DNA of 64,000 bases from Pseudisothecium myosuroides (GCA_951799445.1 OX637296.1:10292001-10356000); one strand, 5' to 3'; counted from the stretch's first letter, positions 1 to 10,882 are shown. Notes: generated from the letters alone by a model not told the origin. Numbers and translations: made by a program.

Positions 1-61
1 AACCACCAAGCTCTCCGCTCACTCTTGCAACCAATGAAGCAAGGGGGAAGACAAAAGTGAC

Positions 62-310
62 TTGCGGACGGCCCGTCCGCCCTTATATTAGAGGCGGACG
101 GCCTCCCCGTCTGCCTCATCCGCAAGTCCGATCGGGTGGACCCTAAAAGCGGCCGCCCGATCGGACGGCGCGGACGAGGCGGATGGGAGGCCGTCCGCTC
201 GGTCGTCCGCCTGTACGCCCGTCCGCTTGTCCGGCCGTCCACCCACCTGTCCGCCCGTCCGCCCGTCCGTCCGCTGGTCCGTCCGCGCGTTTGCCCGTCC
301 GACGGCCGCT
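62..310. promoter_or_regulatory. GTCCG-repeat cluster 1 with a TATA-like core
   Basis: A GC-rich block in AT-rich surroundings is built from GTCCGCCC and its complement GGGCGGAC. A TATA-like TTATATTA at 83-90 sits between GCCCGTCCGCCC (71-82) and GGCGGACGGCC (93-103). An 11-bp inverted pair GTCCGATCGGG / CCCGATCGGAC lies at about 127-168. The same word set lies upstream of genes A, B and C and beside the hAT end near 48676. It could be the promoter of a leftward gene beyond position 1, or the left subterminal region of a transposon. I cannot tell which. The short arginine/proline-rich ORFs across it are by-products of the repeat. Confidence 0.5.
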
Positions 311-2468
311 GGTTTGCCAGTCCGCCCATATTGTCTTATCCTTTTTTTTTAATTTTATCCTAAACGCTTAAAACTTTAAATTTTCAGTTTTTCACATAGC
401 TTGTTTTGAGCAAATTCTGAATTCTAATTTGCAATCCCAGACTCCGAATGAAGATTTCAATGGGTCATGAAATGTAAAATTCAAATGGCACAAGATGATT
501 TCATAGAGAGCATTTTTGACATCCTTTTTTGTGAGGGTGCAAGCCTGCAATAGAGGGGTAGGTCCTCCTTCACCAACCATTTGCGTGTTCAGCTTGTTCC
601 CTTTTTACCATGTATGATGATTTTAATTTCATGATTTTTTAGGTGCAGTAATTCAATTCAGAAATCATAATGCACTCCGTGAACTTATGAAAGAATGCGC
701 TTATTTGGCACTCATTTAGGAATTTGGAGGCACAACCTTCAACCTTCGAGGTGTTTTCCACATTAATCTTTTCAGGATCGTGCTTGATTTTGAAGGCAAG
801 CAAGACATTTTGTAATTTTATATTGAATAATGAATACAAAGGAAAAAAAAATTGAAACCGGAATGTAACTTAAGTATCCTTGAAGGATATTGAAATTAAT
901 TAAAAAAAGAATGTAAAACAAAATATAGGCATCCTTCAAGAGAATTGAAATGAAATTTAAAAAAAATCATGGAGACATCCACTATGTGAATCCTTACAAT
1001 CTCACATGAGGCTATTAAATAATGCTTTTTAGATTCCTATATTATTAATTTATTATCCCCCTACACTCATTTAACATCTTGTTACATAGCAATCACTTGA
1101 CTATTTGAGGGGATTTAAATATTTTTTCATTTTTTTATAATAAATTTGAATATCCTTTGTGGATATTTCAACCCCTTAAGGAGTTAAGGACCGGCCTTTT
1201 TTTTGGAGAATTTTGAATTTTTGGGGTTTAGGATTTTGGTGAGTTTAGATTTGATTTTTTAGGGCCCAAATTATTTTACAAGGCAATGAAGGCATAGTGA
1301 GTCCAAAGTTATGAGGATCTTTAGTTTGCGGGCAATTTAGGACTTTCTACTATAAAATAAACTTTTAATAGTTTGAAGTCCTATATTTAATTCAATTTTC
1401 AATACTATTGGAAAAAAAATTTGATAGAATGTACATTGTGTATTTCAACATTTCAACCATTGGAAATTTGGGATTGCCGTTTTTCAATTGTATAAATAAA
1501 CTATTAATACTTTATTACTTTGCATCATTGTCTACCTCATTCCACATTTGCACTTACTAATATTCTTCTATATGTTAAACAATTCCAAATGATTTGAAAG
1601 TATTCGAACATGTAGACAACTTGTCATTGATAAAGAAAGTTTGAAGCAAAAATCATTTTGTCTTTGATTTCATGAAAATCTGACCTACTGAACTATAGCT
1701 GCCCGGATTTCAACAGGGTTCCAAAAATGAAAAATGGCACTTCTGCAAGTGCAAACACAAAGATCTTGCAATCTATATGGTGGATTCTTTTCAAAAATTC
1801 TCCACGTCTTTTTAAACTACTATACTACAAGATCCTACGGTTAAATAAGTTCGAAAATGTTTTTCTTCAGAAATTTGGTACTTATATTACAAATGGCAAT
1901 TTTAGAGCATTTTAACATTTTTAATGAAATCATAGTGAAGGACCTTTAGGGACTAATTTTTCCTATATTCATTCTTGATAATAGATTTCAATTCACTTGA
2001 TAAAACTAACTTTGTTTGAATGTGGATTAGGTAAGTTGAATGACTCAATAGTGTTATGCTTGAGTGCCAATCCATGAAGGTTCTCATAATCTCATTTGTA
2101 CATTTGCACCAATTTCTAGGTACAACAAATCACCATAAATCCATAAGTACATAGAATTTCACATTCCTAATTTCCTATTCATATACTAATTTTAGAATTT
2201 TAGAGTTGTACACCGTATTGAATAAAAGTTCATGATTTATTGCAAAACTTGATTCAAAACATGAACACAATCAATACATTGATTGTGTAGGGCAATTCCT
2301 ATGTAAAATATGTAGACAATAAGTACTACCGTACTCACAAAAAAGCTACAATCACATATAATCCATAGGATTTCCCTTCCTAACAAAATAGAACTCCATT
2401 GCAAACTACAAAAAGCGACTTCAAACCAATAGTACGAGCATCTTCAATATTTTCAATCGTACTATACT
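311..2468. other. AT-rich spacer, no gene seen
   Basis: No supported ORF. It contains fragments of dispersed repeats, including a stretch near 1290-1375 resembling 17420-17485 (shared words such as AGTTATGAGGA and TAGTTTGCGGGC). A degenerate piggyBac-end-like AACCCCTTAAGGAGTTAAGGACC lies near 1170-1193. On the original chromosome this would be the 3' flank of gene A. Confidence 0.4.
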
Positions 2469-2931
2469 TCATTTCGAGTCAGAACTGCTATCATCTTTCT
2501 GACTTTCCCGTGCAGAACCGGAGCCACCATGTGGCCCATATCTGCTTGATTGTCCTTCGGGGGCATAATTGTCATAGTAAGGCCCTCCAAAAGTTGGAGG
2601 TGGAATTGGAGCATTTTCTTCAGACCCTGTAGTTCTTCCATGACTTGATCCACTATAAAATGAGCTTCCATGAGGCCCATACAAATCATGTCCTCCCGTT
2701 CCGCGATAATACTGTGAGCCGCCGTATTGAGAACCACTGTAGTCTGGATAACTCGGGTTTCCATAGGGTCCTCATGTTGTTGGATAATACTACGATCCGC
2801 CATGTTGTGAACTCCTCAAGTCTACGTTCCTTGGGTCTAAGAAGCCTCCTCCGACATTTGGAAACTCTTTTGAGTCGTTTCGGAGGTCACGATTGGACCG
2901 TGAACTTCCTCCTCCATGTTGTGGGGGACCT
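2469..2931 (-). pseudogene. Gene A, C-terminal part (split by the LTR retrotransposon)
   Basis: This is the continuation of the minus-strand gene that begins at 32155. Removing 2932-31407 plus one copy of the GACCT duplication joins the two parts in the same reading frame. The segment encodes a Gly/Ser/Tyr/Pro-rich low-complexity tail with repeated YGG, GGS and YGPHG words, ending in a Ser/Asp/Lys-rich terminus. Two in-frame stops occur near 2792 (TAG) and 2774 (TGA), so it is decayed or spliced differently. No catalytic domain is visible. Such tails are common in RNA- or DNA-binding proteins, but no function can be assigned. Confidence 0.6.
2927..2931. other. Target-site duplication GACCT (left)
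   Basis: The five bases GACCT immediately before the 5' LTR are repeated immediately after the 3' LTR at 31408-31412. This proves that 2932-31407 is one insertion and not two solo LTRs. Confidence 0.95.
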
Positions 2932-4219
2932 TGTGAGCTCCCAATTTGTCACTTGGGACTCGTAGAATTATTTTTTTGGAAATTTGCAATTTAAAGTTGA
3001 TAAAAGTATAGAAAAATCCATAAAAAGAGTGTAGAACCGAAATAGGGTTGTGTCATACCCATTATAGTATTTGGTCTAGATTTGTGTTTTTTACTTAGAA
3101 TCCCCCAAACCTTGCCTAAAAATAGTATAGAAATAACGGAAAGATTAGATTTGGAGGATTCGAGTCACACAGCCCCAAAAGGGCTAAATCCCACCATGAA
3201 TGTGGCGATTCATGGCTAGGTCGGTCCGAGGGATCCACAGCGAGGCCACTAGGTCGGGTCCTAGAGTTAGATTTAGAATTCCCCATTAGATCGACGAATT
3301 CCCAAAATCCCGATTGTTAGCATGCAGGAGCCACTCACGCAAGACCGGGCCCGTGGAGGAATCTACAGCCCAAGGATGGTGTTCTAGGGTGAATCCCATG
3401 CCAGAAATCCAACGGCGAAATCGGTTCGCCAAGATTCCTCCACCCGCAGAAGATTCCCGCACCGTCGCTAATTCGAGGAGATGGCCAGTTTTGAATCTCC
3501 ATTGACCAATCGTGCCAGGTACGGAAACACACCCGCACGTCTTTCATGTGACTCCCTGAGAGGTCACGTGAAAAATCCCGGCATCTTCCGACTTGTAGAA
3601 GAACCTTTTTCCGGGTGGTCAACCCTCCTAACCTCCAACGGGAATTTCATGGAAATTACCCAGGTTACAATAAAATCTCACTAAAAATTAGACTAGCTTG
3701 TTTTATGTTAATAATGCGCTCCGTGAAGTTTCATGACATTCCGATAGCGGCAAGTATCCGAACCGGCGAGATTCCTCGGGAATTAACCACGTGGCGGGGT
3801 CCCCGCCACGTTGACCGGCATTCCGGGACCATACGATGGCGAAACGAAGTCAACCAAAAGTCCTTCCCGACTCTCTCGCACCTACCGGAGACCCTAGGCT
3901 ATTCACATGTCTCAAAATAGGAGACCCCCAAGATCTAGGATTTTACCACGATTTGGTTTTTAAACTAAATTAGCCTACGATGGGTTTTTGGCCTCGGTAC
4001 GGGGGGTAAGGGGGTTTAGGACTAAACACGGCGTTCTGGATCCAACGGCGCAATCCGTTCGGCGATTGGAGCTAATCTCCAAAAGTTAGGATGTTGGTCC
4101 AGCATAGATGGTAGAAGTAGAAATTTAGGATGTAGGATGAAAATCTTTGAGGATGAGGATGAAAATCCCCGTTGATAAGGTTACCTTAGAACTCTAGAAG
4201 GAGGGGTGAGCCCTTGGAA

Positions 4220-4232
4220 ACCTATATAAGGG
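4220..4232 (+). promoter_or_regulatory. LTR TATA box
   Basis: CCTATATAAGGGCCCC is a textbook plant TATA box. It is identical in the 3' LTR and in the solo LTR at 37276-42259. In the old solo LTR at 53357-57885 it has decayed to CCTATGTAAGG. Transcription would be expected to start about 30 bp downstream, defining the start of R. Confidence 0.75.
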
Positions 4233-4647
4233 CCCCATTTCTCTCTCTAGAAGACCCCCAATTCTTGTTTTGGGTCCGTGGGTCCAAGTTATTTTGGATA
4301 TTTTGGCGTTTCAAGCCAAAAACCTCTACGGTGTTTTCGGAGCACTTTTGGCTCCATTGTTGCTTATTTTCAAGCTTTGAAGGTCCTTGGGGGTCCTTCT
4401 ACCTTGCTTTGTGTACTCTTTGTGCAGTGTTTTAGTACTTTGTTGTAGTTGGAGAGCCTCTCTCTCCCCCTTGTACGTGACGTGATCTAACTTGTGAAGT
4501 TAAGAGTCTTTTGTTTTGTATCTTGCACTAATCCTAAAGTCACCCCCCACCGTACCTTGGCGATGCCGCTTTGGGGGGCCTTTAGCGTGTGAGCGTTGTG
4601 TTGCCACGTGATCTAACGTGCCAGTTTTCTTTTCCTTTGTAGTTTTT

Positions 4648-4935
4648 TCTTACACCCTCTTCTAATATTCCCTTTGTTGAGTGGACCCCCTCCGGGACGG
4701 CGAAGCTTTGGACCTCCTTGTACATGTTTTTGCTAAATTTCTTCCATACCCTCTTCTAATCTTCTCCTTGTTGAGTGGACCCCCCTCCGGGACGGCGAAG
4801 CTTTGGACCTCCTTGTACATGTTTTGCTAAGTTTTCTTCCAAACCCTCTTCTAATCTTCTCCTTGTTGAGTGGACCCCCCTCCGGGACGGCGAAGCTTTG
4901 ACCCTGTGTGTGTGTTTTCTTTTAAAGTTAGTTTT
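4648..4935 (+). repeat. About 96-bp tandem repeat inside the LTR
   Basis: Units begin CCCTCTTCTAAT and contain GTTGAGTGGACCCCC and GGCGAAGCTTTG. The young LTRs carry the full set. The solo LTR at 37276-42259 lacks one unit, which largely explains why it is shorter. Confidence 0.8.
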
Positions 4936-5299
4936 CCCTCTTCTAAAGTCTCTCCCCTTGTGTGGACCCCCCTGGGAAACGGCGAAGCTTTGAACTACTG
5001 ACAAAGTAGAGTCCTAAAGCGTGTGTTAAAAGCGTAGACGGCGGAGCTTTGAACCCCCGGGGTGTCAAGAAGTCCTAAAGTTGGTGTTAAACCCAATTTG
5101 ACGGCGAAGCTTTGCATCTACCCCGTGTTTAGTTCCAAAGTCTAGTTTCCAAGACCTTTGTGGAAACCTCCAGAGTTTAGCTTCCAAGATATGTAGGTTT
5201 CTTTGCATTTGTCTAGAGTAGTGTCTTCAAAAGTTTTAGGTAGTTAGTTGTTTCCAAGGTCTTAGTAAGTTTAGTACCCCCGACGGTTAGTTCCCCCAT

Positions 5300-5600
5300 T
5301 AGCCTTAGCAAAAACTCAGTCTTAAAATAGCCTTAGCAAAAATCCAGTCTTAAAATAGCCTTAGCAAAAACCCAGTCTTAAAATAGCCTTAGCAAAAATC
5401 CAGTCTTTTTAGCCTTAGCAAAAATCCAGTCTTAGATAGCCTTAGCAAAAAATTCCAGTCTTTTTAGCCTAGCCGGAAATCCAGTTTTTAGCCTAGCCGG
5501 AAAACCAGCATACAGCAGCGACATCAGGACCAGCATACAGCAGCACATCAGGACCAGCTACAGCAGCAACATCAGGCCAGCATACAGCAGCACCATCGGG
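5300..5600 (+). repeat. 28-bp tandem array and CAG-rich repeats in the LTR
   Basis: Six or so units of AGCCTTAGCAAAAATCCAGT with TCTTAAAAT linkers, shading into CAGCATACAGCAGCACATCAGG repeats. The array occurs at the same place in all three younger LTR copies. Units are directly adjacent with no unique spacers, so this is not a CRISPR array. Confidence 0.8.
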
Positions 5601-6380
5601 AGCCAAAAAAAAAACATATTAAAAAAATTAATTAATTATTTTTAATTAATTGACCAGCCCAGCCAGCCAGCCGGAAGCCAGCCAGCCGGGAGGTGGTGGG
5701 CAGGCTCGGGGTCCAGCACCCAGCCAAATCGGTTGCTCTTCTTTTTGAACTCAAAGTTTTTCTTGGTCTTTTTGGGTTCTGTTTTTTTGGGGTCTCTCAA
5801 ACTAACTCAAAAATCAGACCTAAAACACCACAAAAATGTGGGACTAACCTATTACTAGCTAGGGAAGGAGTAGGATTAGGGTCTAAACCAAAAAGGGAGA
5901 AGGGAGAAAAGAGCGGAGCACCACCGTACCTGCACACAAATTTGTTTCACCACTCACACCTACACACAATGGAAGGAAATTAGGGGGAAGGATGTGTTAT
6001 AGGAGTGGAGAGGAGAGAGACGATAAATAGAGCCTAGCTAGGAGATTAGGTAGGAAATCTAGAAGAACTCCTTGCAACCGTTGGGAGGAGGATTAGGATG
6101 ACACAAAGCAAAGTTGCGTAAGAGGGTAGGAGGCTCATTTAAAACTTCACGAAGTTTGAGACTAGAGCGTAAGACCACCATCACCACGGTTGGTGGAATA
6201 GTTCAAGAGTAGAAGGAAGAGGAGGAGAGAAAGAAAAGAAGAAGGAAATGGGGGGAAAGGGTTAGACCATCATACTTGTAACGTTTTCTTTTCTACAACT
6301 TAAGCCGTGGGCCTTGAAAAAAATAAAATAAATAAAGACCATAGCACAAAAATAAAAGAAGTCAACCGCGAGTGGCCACC

Positions 6381-6443
6381 ATGGAGCACGAGGACGCGCA
6401 TGTGGACGGGGATGACGTCATTTCCGACACTAGCAGTAACGAG
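6381..6443 (+). CDS. Putative 21-codon leader exon inside the LTR
   Basis: GCCACCATGG, a strong start context, opens a 21-codon acidic reading frame (Met-Glu-His-Glu-Asp...) ending in Asn-Glu at a GAG|GTGGGT donor-like site; unspliced it stops three codons later. Joining it in phase 0 to an AG at 8036-8037 would continue straight into the acidic start of the 8038-9042 ORF. In the old solo LTR (about 56400-56475) the same segment has diverged with no indels and a better donor (GAG|GTGAGT), although its ATG is ATA. Splicing would remove the primer-binding site, so this would be a subgenomic mRNA. The exon is inferred, not proven. Confidence 0.4.
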
Positions 6444-6659
6444 GTGGGTCACTAAACTAATCCTAGTCGTTTTTCCCTAATTAGCACTTATTTTCCTAAT
6501 CAGCCCTTAGAGCGTGATTAGCATCCGAGATTAGCGCGAATTAGAAGTTTAGATTCAAAAGTTGATAGATTAGGAATAGAGGTTTCCGAAAACATCTTAT
6601 AATTAAGATTTGACCGTAAACTGACCGCGTTAGGCTAAGTTAAGCGGTAGGGGGTAGAA

Positions 6660-7560
6660 CGGAGGAATTTTAATTAAAATTGAACCACAAGAAACAATGG
6701 ACGGAAATTAGGATTAGATTAGAGGGAGGATTTAGGATTAAAATTAAAGATCAAATAGCAAGTTAAAAACCTAGGATTAAATTAAGATTTTAATTAGGGA
6801 AGTTAAAATTCAAAAGCCAAAAGTGAGAGTTAACTTTGGGAAGTAAAAAGTAGAGTAGGAAGTAGAAGTCACAAGTAGAATCCACTTAGGAAGTAGATTG
6901 TTGAGTTAAAAATAGAGCTAAAATTAGAAGTCAAAACCCTAGAGTTAAAAGTTGGAATTAAATTTAGGAGGATAACATTTAGAGCTAATCTTGGATTAAA
7001 ACGATAGGATTAAATTTGGAAGTAGAAGTCAAAAGTCAAAAGTCAAAAGTTTAGATTAAACTTAAAGGTTAAATTTTAGAGTCAATTAGGGGAGTAAAAA
7101 GTGAGAGTAAAAAGCTAAAAGTAGAAGTTAAAAGTTAGACGTAGAAGTAAAATTTTAGAGTTAGTAGAAATCTAGAGTCAAAGTGAAAACTTAGAGTCAA
7201 ACCTAGAGGTTAAAATTGGGGATTGATTTTAGAAGTAAAAATTTAGGATTAAAAGTAAAAAACCTAGAGTTAAATTAGGAGTAAAAAATCTACAGTAAAA
7301 AGTGAAAAGTTAGAGTTACCTTTAGAGGGTAAATCTTAGAGTAGTTTAGAGATAATGACATAGAATTAGAAGTGAAACTTAGAATTACCCTAGAAGGTTA
7401 AAACTTGGAAGTTAGGAGTCGAAGTTGATTTAGAAGTAAAAACTTAGAGTTAAAAGTTAAACCTAGGGTTAAATTCCGAGGATAAATTTCAGAGTTAAAT
7501 TAGGAGTAAAAACCTAGAGTTTCATTTAGAGGTTGAAGATTAGAGTAAGAGTTAAACTTT
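6660..7560 (+). repeat. Purine-rich degenerate minisatellite in the LTR
   Basis: About 900 bp made of variations on AGAGTTAAAAGTTAGAAGTAGAAGT, strongly strand-biased (few C on this strand) and free of long ORFs. It is present in all four LTR copies, with indels in the two solo LTRs. It would lie inside the proposed leader intron. Confidence 0.75.
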
Positions 7561-7965
7561 AGAGTTAGTCTTTAGAGTAGAACTTCTCGGTGGAGTCTTA
7601 AAATCCCACGATAGTCTTAGAGGTTCATGGAAGGAACATAGGGGTTCCTCTTTTTACATAGTTAGGGACGTTAGAAATGACGCCAACTACTCAGTCTACC
7701 CTCGACATAGGATAGATAGTTAGGGAGTTAGAATTTTACCATTACCCTGAGCATTGCAGTTACCTTGTGAGTTACTACATGCATTCTAATTATTCGCTGC
7801 CATCCACGACACTTAGGAAACGTTAGCAAAAAAGATCCATTGCTTGGAAGGCACAGTGGACCGCGCTCACATCACCCCCATATATTAAAAATTGTGGATA
7901 AAGGCATAGAACCTGGTCGGTGTTCGCTCGATTACCAAGGGTGGGTAATCCAGCGCCCACAATTT

Positions 7966-7982
7966 TGGTGCGTCTGCCGGGA
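7966..7982 (+). other. Primer-binding site
   Basis: TGGTGCGTCTGCCGGGA begins 4 bp after the LTR end and would pair with a tRNA 3' end reading ...CCCGGCAGACGCACCA. A tRNA whose 5' strand begins GCGTCTG is implied. A tRNA-Arg type is possible but unconfirmed. Confidence 0.75.
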
Positions 7983-8022
7983 GCTGAAAACATTAGATTA
8001 CATTTGCATGTTTGACTAACAA

Positions 8023-9042
8023 GTGGTGCATGTGAAGGGCTCTGAAGGGGACTCGGACTCGGGATCATCTGAGCCGTTTTCCAATACTAGGGGCCACTCC
8101 GACCTTGAGGTGTGGGCGTCTACTTTCCACGGCATCCCCCTCAAGAATTACTCTGACTTCGAACTTGGCCAGGGAGAAGAAGGTGTTGTTCAGATAATCT
8201 CGTTAGCAGATTTGGCAACCGGGCCAAGGGCGCTAAAGATATCCTTCGAGTATTGGGCGCATCTTGTTCGCCTCTACCTACACAACCCGAATCGGCATAC
8301 CCCAGAGATTGCCCACGCAATCGCAGCAGGGTCATTCGGGGTACCGTCACATAGTTTCCACAAGCACATCTGTTTCTATTGGCACCTAGTGGTCCACTTT
8401 TGGTTTTTCGAAAATCATTATGTGAGAGAGTGTTTTGGATCGCGACTTCCATCACACCAGCGGGACGCGCCCTTGCAAGAGCTGCCGCACATCGACATCC
8501 GCTATAAGGCCCCGAAGCCCCTCTTTGACGGCCAGCTATATCGGTTCGACGTGTCAGACATCGAAAACCTTCAGGTACCAGAGAATCCCTACACTTGTCT
8601 TCAACACTTCCGATCATGGCACGACCGCGGTGGCCATCTCACCAAAGACGGATGCAAGGGCATCTCGACTCGCTACGTACCCTTGCACGCCGCCACCGTG
8701 CACCAGCTGAGCTACATCGCCGAATATCACTCAGCTTGTGAGCCGTGCCAAGACGCCGAAGACATCCGAGTGGCGCTTAATACAGCACCAGGGCTCGAAA
8801 CTTTGCACCAGCCTCGATTTCACCCTCTCTTCTATCGGTACCCGTGTCGAGGAAAGAGAACACGCTTTGTCCGTATCAAGAACGCTACGTTCTTTACGAA
8901 CGAAGCCTCTTGGACTCGCCACCAAGCGTCCATCGACCGCATCGAGAGGGAACAAGCCCCTTACTTTTTCGAGTACCGGCCGACCGCTACAGAGATTGCA
9001 GCTAGCTTGGCCCTCTATGGGACAGATCTAGTACCCGTCTAA
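8023..9042 (+). CDS. Extra ORF upstream of gag, unknown function
   Basis: An open frame of about 339 codons lies between the primer-binding site and gag, in a different frame from gag. No good ATG opens it; the first codons are GTG. This fits translation from the spliced leader at 6381-6443 entering at 8038. The first 30 residues are acidic and Ser-rich. The rest is globular, rich in His, Tyr, Phe and Arg, with no motif I recognise (no zinc knuckle, no catalytic signature). Ogre-type plant elements carry an unknown ORF at the same place, so it may be a lineage-specific accessory protein. Base composition is GC-richer than the surrounding DNA, as in gag. It is uninterrupted, unlike gag-pro. 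Confidence 0.7.
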   Translation: MVHVKGSEGDSDSGSSEPFSNTRGHSDLEVWASTFHGIPLKNYSDFELGQGEEGVVQIISLADLATGPRALKISFEYWAHLVRLYLHNPNRHTPEIAHAIAAGSFGVPSHSFHKHICFYWHLVVHFWFFENHYVRECFGSRLPSHQRDAPLQELPHIDIRYKAPKPLFDGQLYRFDVSDIENLQVPENPYTCLQHFRSWHDRGGHLTKDGCKGISTRYVPLHAATVHQLSYIAEYHSACEPCQDAEDIRVALNTAPGLETLHQPRFHPLFYRYPCRGKRTRFVRIKNATFFTNEASWTRHQASIDRIEREQAPYFFEYRPTATEIAASLALYGTDLVPV

Positions 9043-9166
9043 GATCTCCAGCTTGATTACGTATAGGGTGGGTTTGATTTGGTATTTGTGTTGTATTGAC
9101 TTACTATATATATATATATATATGCGTGGATTTGATTGGTGTATACCTCGACTCGCCTAGAGTTAG
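9043..9166. repeat. Short spacer with a (TA)n run before gag
   Basis: Contains a TATATATA run at about 9103-9123 and no ORF. It separates the extra ORF from gag. Confidence 0.6.
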
Positions 9167-10363
9167 ATGCCACCAAAGTCTTCAAAATCCCCGAGACCCA
9201 AAAGGGTAGCACGACCGAGAGGCGGAGGCGGGAGTTCGTCCCGACTAACGCCACCAACATCCCCCACGGTATCAATCCGGGAAGACCTTAATTCGCCCGA
9301 ACCCCTAATAAGGGTAGGCTCACCGGGGAATATAGAAGAGGAAATCCACCTCCCCGAACCAGTCGAAAGAGTAAGTGCGTCGGATTCATCCGGGGAGATG
9401 GACGGCCACGAGCCTCTTAGACCTCCTGCTCCGCTCAACGCCGGCGATGTTCCGCCAGTAGCACCCTTCGTACTAGACATCGATCCGATGATGCTACCAA
9501 GAAGATTGCCCATCGTGGTACCGAAAGGACTGCGGGAAGTGCCTATCCCTCACAACCTACCCCGGTTTTTGGGGGATAGGGACGATGATCCCACAGCCCA
9601 CGTAGAAAGGTTCGAGGAAGCTCTCATATCCAGTCTGGTCACTAACCCTGGTTACTATTTGATTTGGTTCCCCAGCACGTTGGTAGGAGCAGCTTACTCA
9701 TGGTATCGATCTCATGGCGAAGGTGTGTTTACCACATACCAACAACTTCAGACGGCCTTCCTCCGGAAGTTCCGACCGGCAACGGGGCAACAGCATGCCC
9801 TGGCCGCCCTAGACCGGATCCGTAAGGACTTCACGGAGGATGTGACTTTCTACATCACGAGATTTCAAATGGTATGTACTCGTTTCGTGGGTAATCTACT
9901 CAACAACGACACGATTCGATACTACTTCATCAAGGGGATTAACAACCCTCCACTCATCCAAGACATTCTGGCACGTAGGCCAGAAACTCTCGAGGACGCT
10001 GTCCGCGCAGCGTACGATGTCGAACTCATCGAAAAGGAGAACGATCGGATGGTACGGCAAGGGTTGGACCCCATCCCAGCTTTCATCCCGGTCCATAACC
10101 AAGGGATAAGTATGGGGCCGTACCACTCGACCACCCTCAAGGTAAATCCACTATCTACCCACGAACCCATGCTAACGCTAACCGCGCCTGTCGATGAGTT
10201 ACGAACAGAGATGCGGCAAGCGTCGGGGGAGATGACGCGAGCGGTGCGCGAGCTGGCCGATCAAATGGCGTTTCTAGTGCGAGGACAAGCCCCGCCAGCT
10301 CGTCCAAGATACCATGAGTCGGGTCAACACGCAACCACCATGTGGTGCAACCATTGCGGCTAG
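9167..10363 (+). CDS. gag: Retrotransposon Gag (capsid part), ends at an in-frame TAG
   Basis: A 398-codon ORF with an ATG start. Residues 1-110 are basic and Pro/Ser/Gly-rich. Residues about 125-290 match the plant retrotransposon gag domain: Leu-Pro-Arg-Phe then an aromatic-rich helical stretch including AAYSWYRSH, a Phe-Leu-Arg-Lys-Phe-Arg-Pro motif, and the Tyr-Ile-Thr-Arg-Phe / Phe-Ile-Lys-Gly-Ile motifs. It forms the virus-like particle shell that packages element RNA. The TAG at 10361 falls inside a canonical CCHC zinc knuckle (Cys-x2-Cys before it, His-x4-Cys after), so the native protein once ran on. The same frame continues to 13000 with two more stops. Confidence 0.88.
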   Translation: MPPKSSKSPRPKRVARPRGGGGSSSRLTPPTSPTVSIREDLNSPEPLIRVGSPGNIEEEIHLPEPVERVSASDSSGEMDGHEPLRPPAPLNAGDVPPVAPFVLDIDPMMLPRRLPIVVPKGLREVPIPHNLPRFLGDRDDDPTAHVERFEEALISSLVTNPGYYLIWFPSTLVGAAYSWYRSHGEGVFTTYQQLQTAFLRKFRPATGQQHALAALDRIRKDFTEDVTFYITRFQMVCTRFVGNLLNNDTIRYYFIKGINNPPLIQDILARRPETLEDAVRAAYDVELIEKENDRMVRQGLDPIPAFIPVHNQGISMGPYHSTTLKVNPLSTHEPMLTLTAPVDELRTEMRQASGEMTRAVRELADQMAFLVRGQAPPARPRYHESGQHATTMWCNHCG

Positions 10364-10882
10364 AAAAATCACACGCCTCCCTTCTGTCCGCTGTTGAAAG
10401 ACGATCCTCCGCCACCACGACCGCGAGAGCCACAGCCGTATCGACATCCCAATGCCGCACGTCAGGGACGATCCAACCCCGCTGACGGATGTCCCGCTTG
10501 CAAGAGGCGACATGCTCCAGGCGACTGCTGGGCTTAAAACAACATCAGATGCGAACGTTGTGATGGCCCCCACCCCACGATCCGGTGTACAACGGCGGAT
10601 AGAGTCATTCCATTGGAATTTCCTAAAGCAGACTACGCCAAGCAGGCGCAAGACAACCAGAGAGGCGTCCGCTTTGCCGACCCCGTTGTGTCAACCGGAC
10701 CACCAAATATGTACTATGACCATGCCAACAACAGACAGACACAAAAATCCCCAGCGGCAGTCCAAACTGCCCAAGGTACCATCCCGTTGAACTCCGCCTT
10801 GCCCCCTCAAGTGACACAGGATGCGAGATTTGTGGCAGCCACCATGGCAAAGTCCTCTAGGGCTCATGAGTGTCATTGAAGT
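10364..10882 (+). pseudogene. gag: Gag nucleocapsid remnant: zinc knuckles interrupted by stops
   Basis: This reading frame continues gag without a frameshift. The first knuckle spans the TAG at 10361. A second Cys-x2-Cys-x3-His-x4-Cys follows near 10470-10530, then TAA at 10535. A third canonical Cys-x2-Cys-x4-His-x4-Cys lies near 10545-10590, and TGA at 10877 precedes the protease ORF. Three knuckles would bind element RNA. Because there are no indels, the stops look like point changes (C to T or G to A type) in a formerly continuous gag-pro frame of 1,278 codons. Confidence 0.75.

Larger units (their letters stand above)
2932..7961 (+). repeat. 5' LTR (5,030 bp)
   Basis: Begins TGTGAGCTCCCAATT and ends GCGCCCACA. 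In order it holds a GC-richer U3-like part, a TATA box (4222), tandem repeats of about 96 bp (4648-4935), 28-bp tandem repeats (5300-5470), CAG-rich repeats (5505-5600), AATAAA-type poly(A) signals near 6326-6341, a short conserved exon-like segment (6381-6443), and a purine-rich degenerate repeat zone (6660-7560). The short ORFs seen inside are repeated in every LTR copy and look non-coding. Confidence 0.93.

Noticed and set aside
136..371. Arg/Pro-rich ORFs at the window start
   Set aside because: They follow from the GTCCGCCC repeat in any frame and have no other support.
3314..4435. Several ORFs of 60-101 codons repeated identically in three LTRs
   Set aside because: They are identical only because the LTRs are nearly identical; in the diverged LTR at 53357 the frames are broken, and their composition is not protein-like.
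5300..5470. CRISPR-like array of 28-bp repeats
   Set aside because: Units are directly tandem with no unique spacers, lie inside an LTR and recur in each LTR copy; the DNA is eukaryotic.
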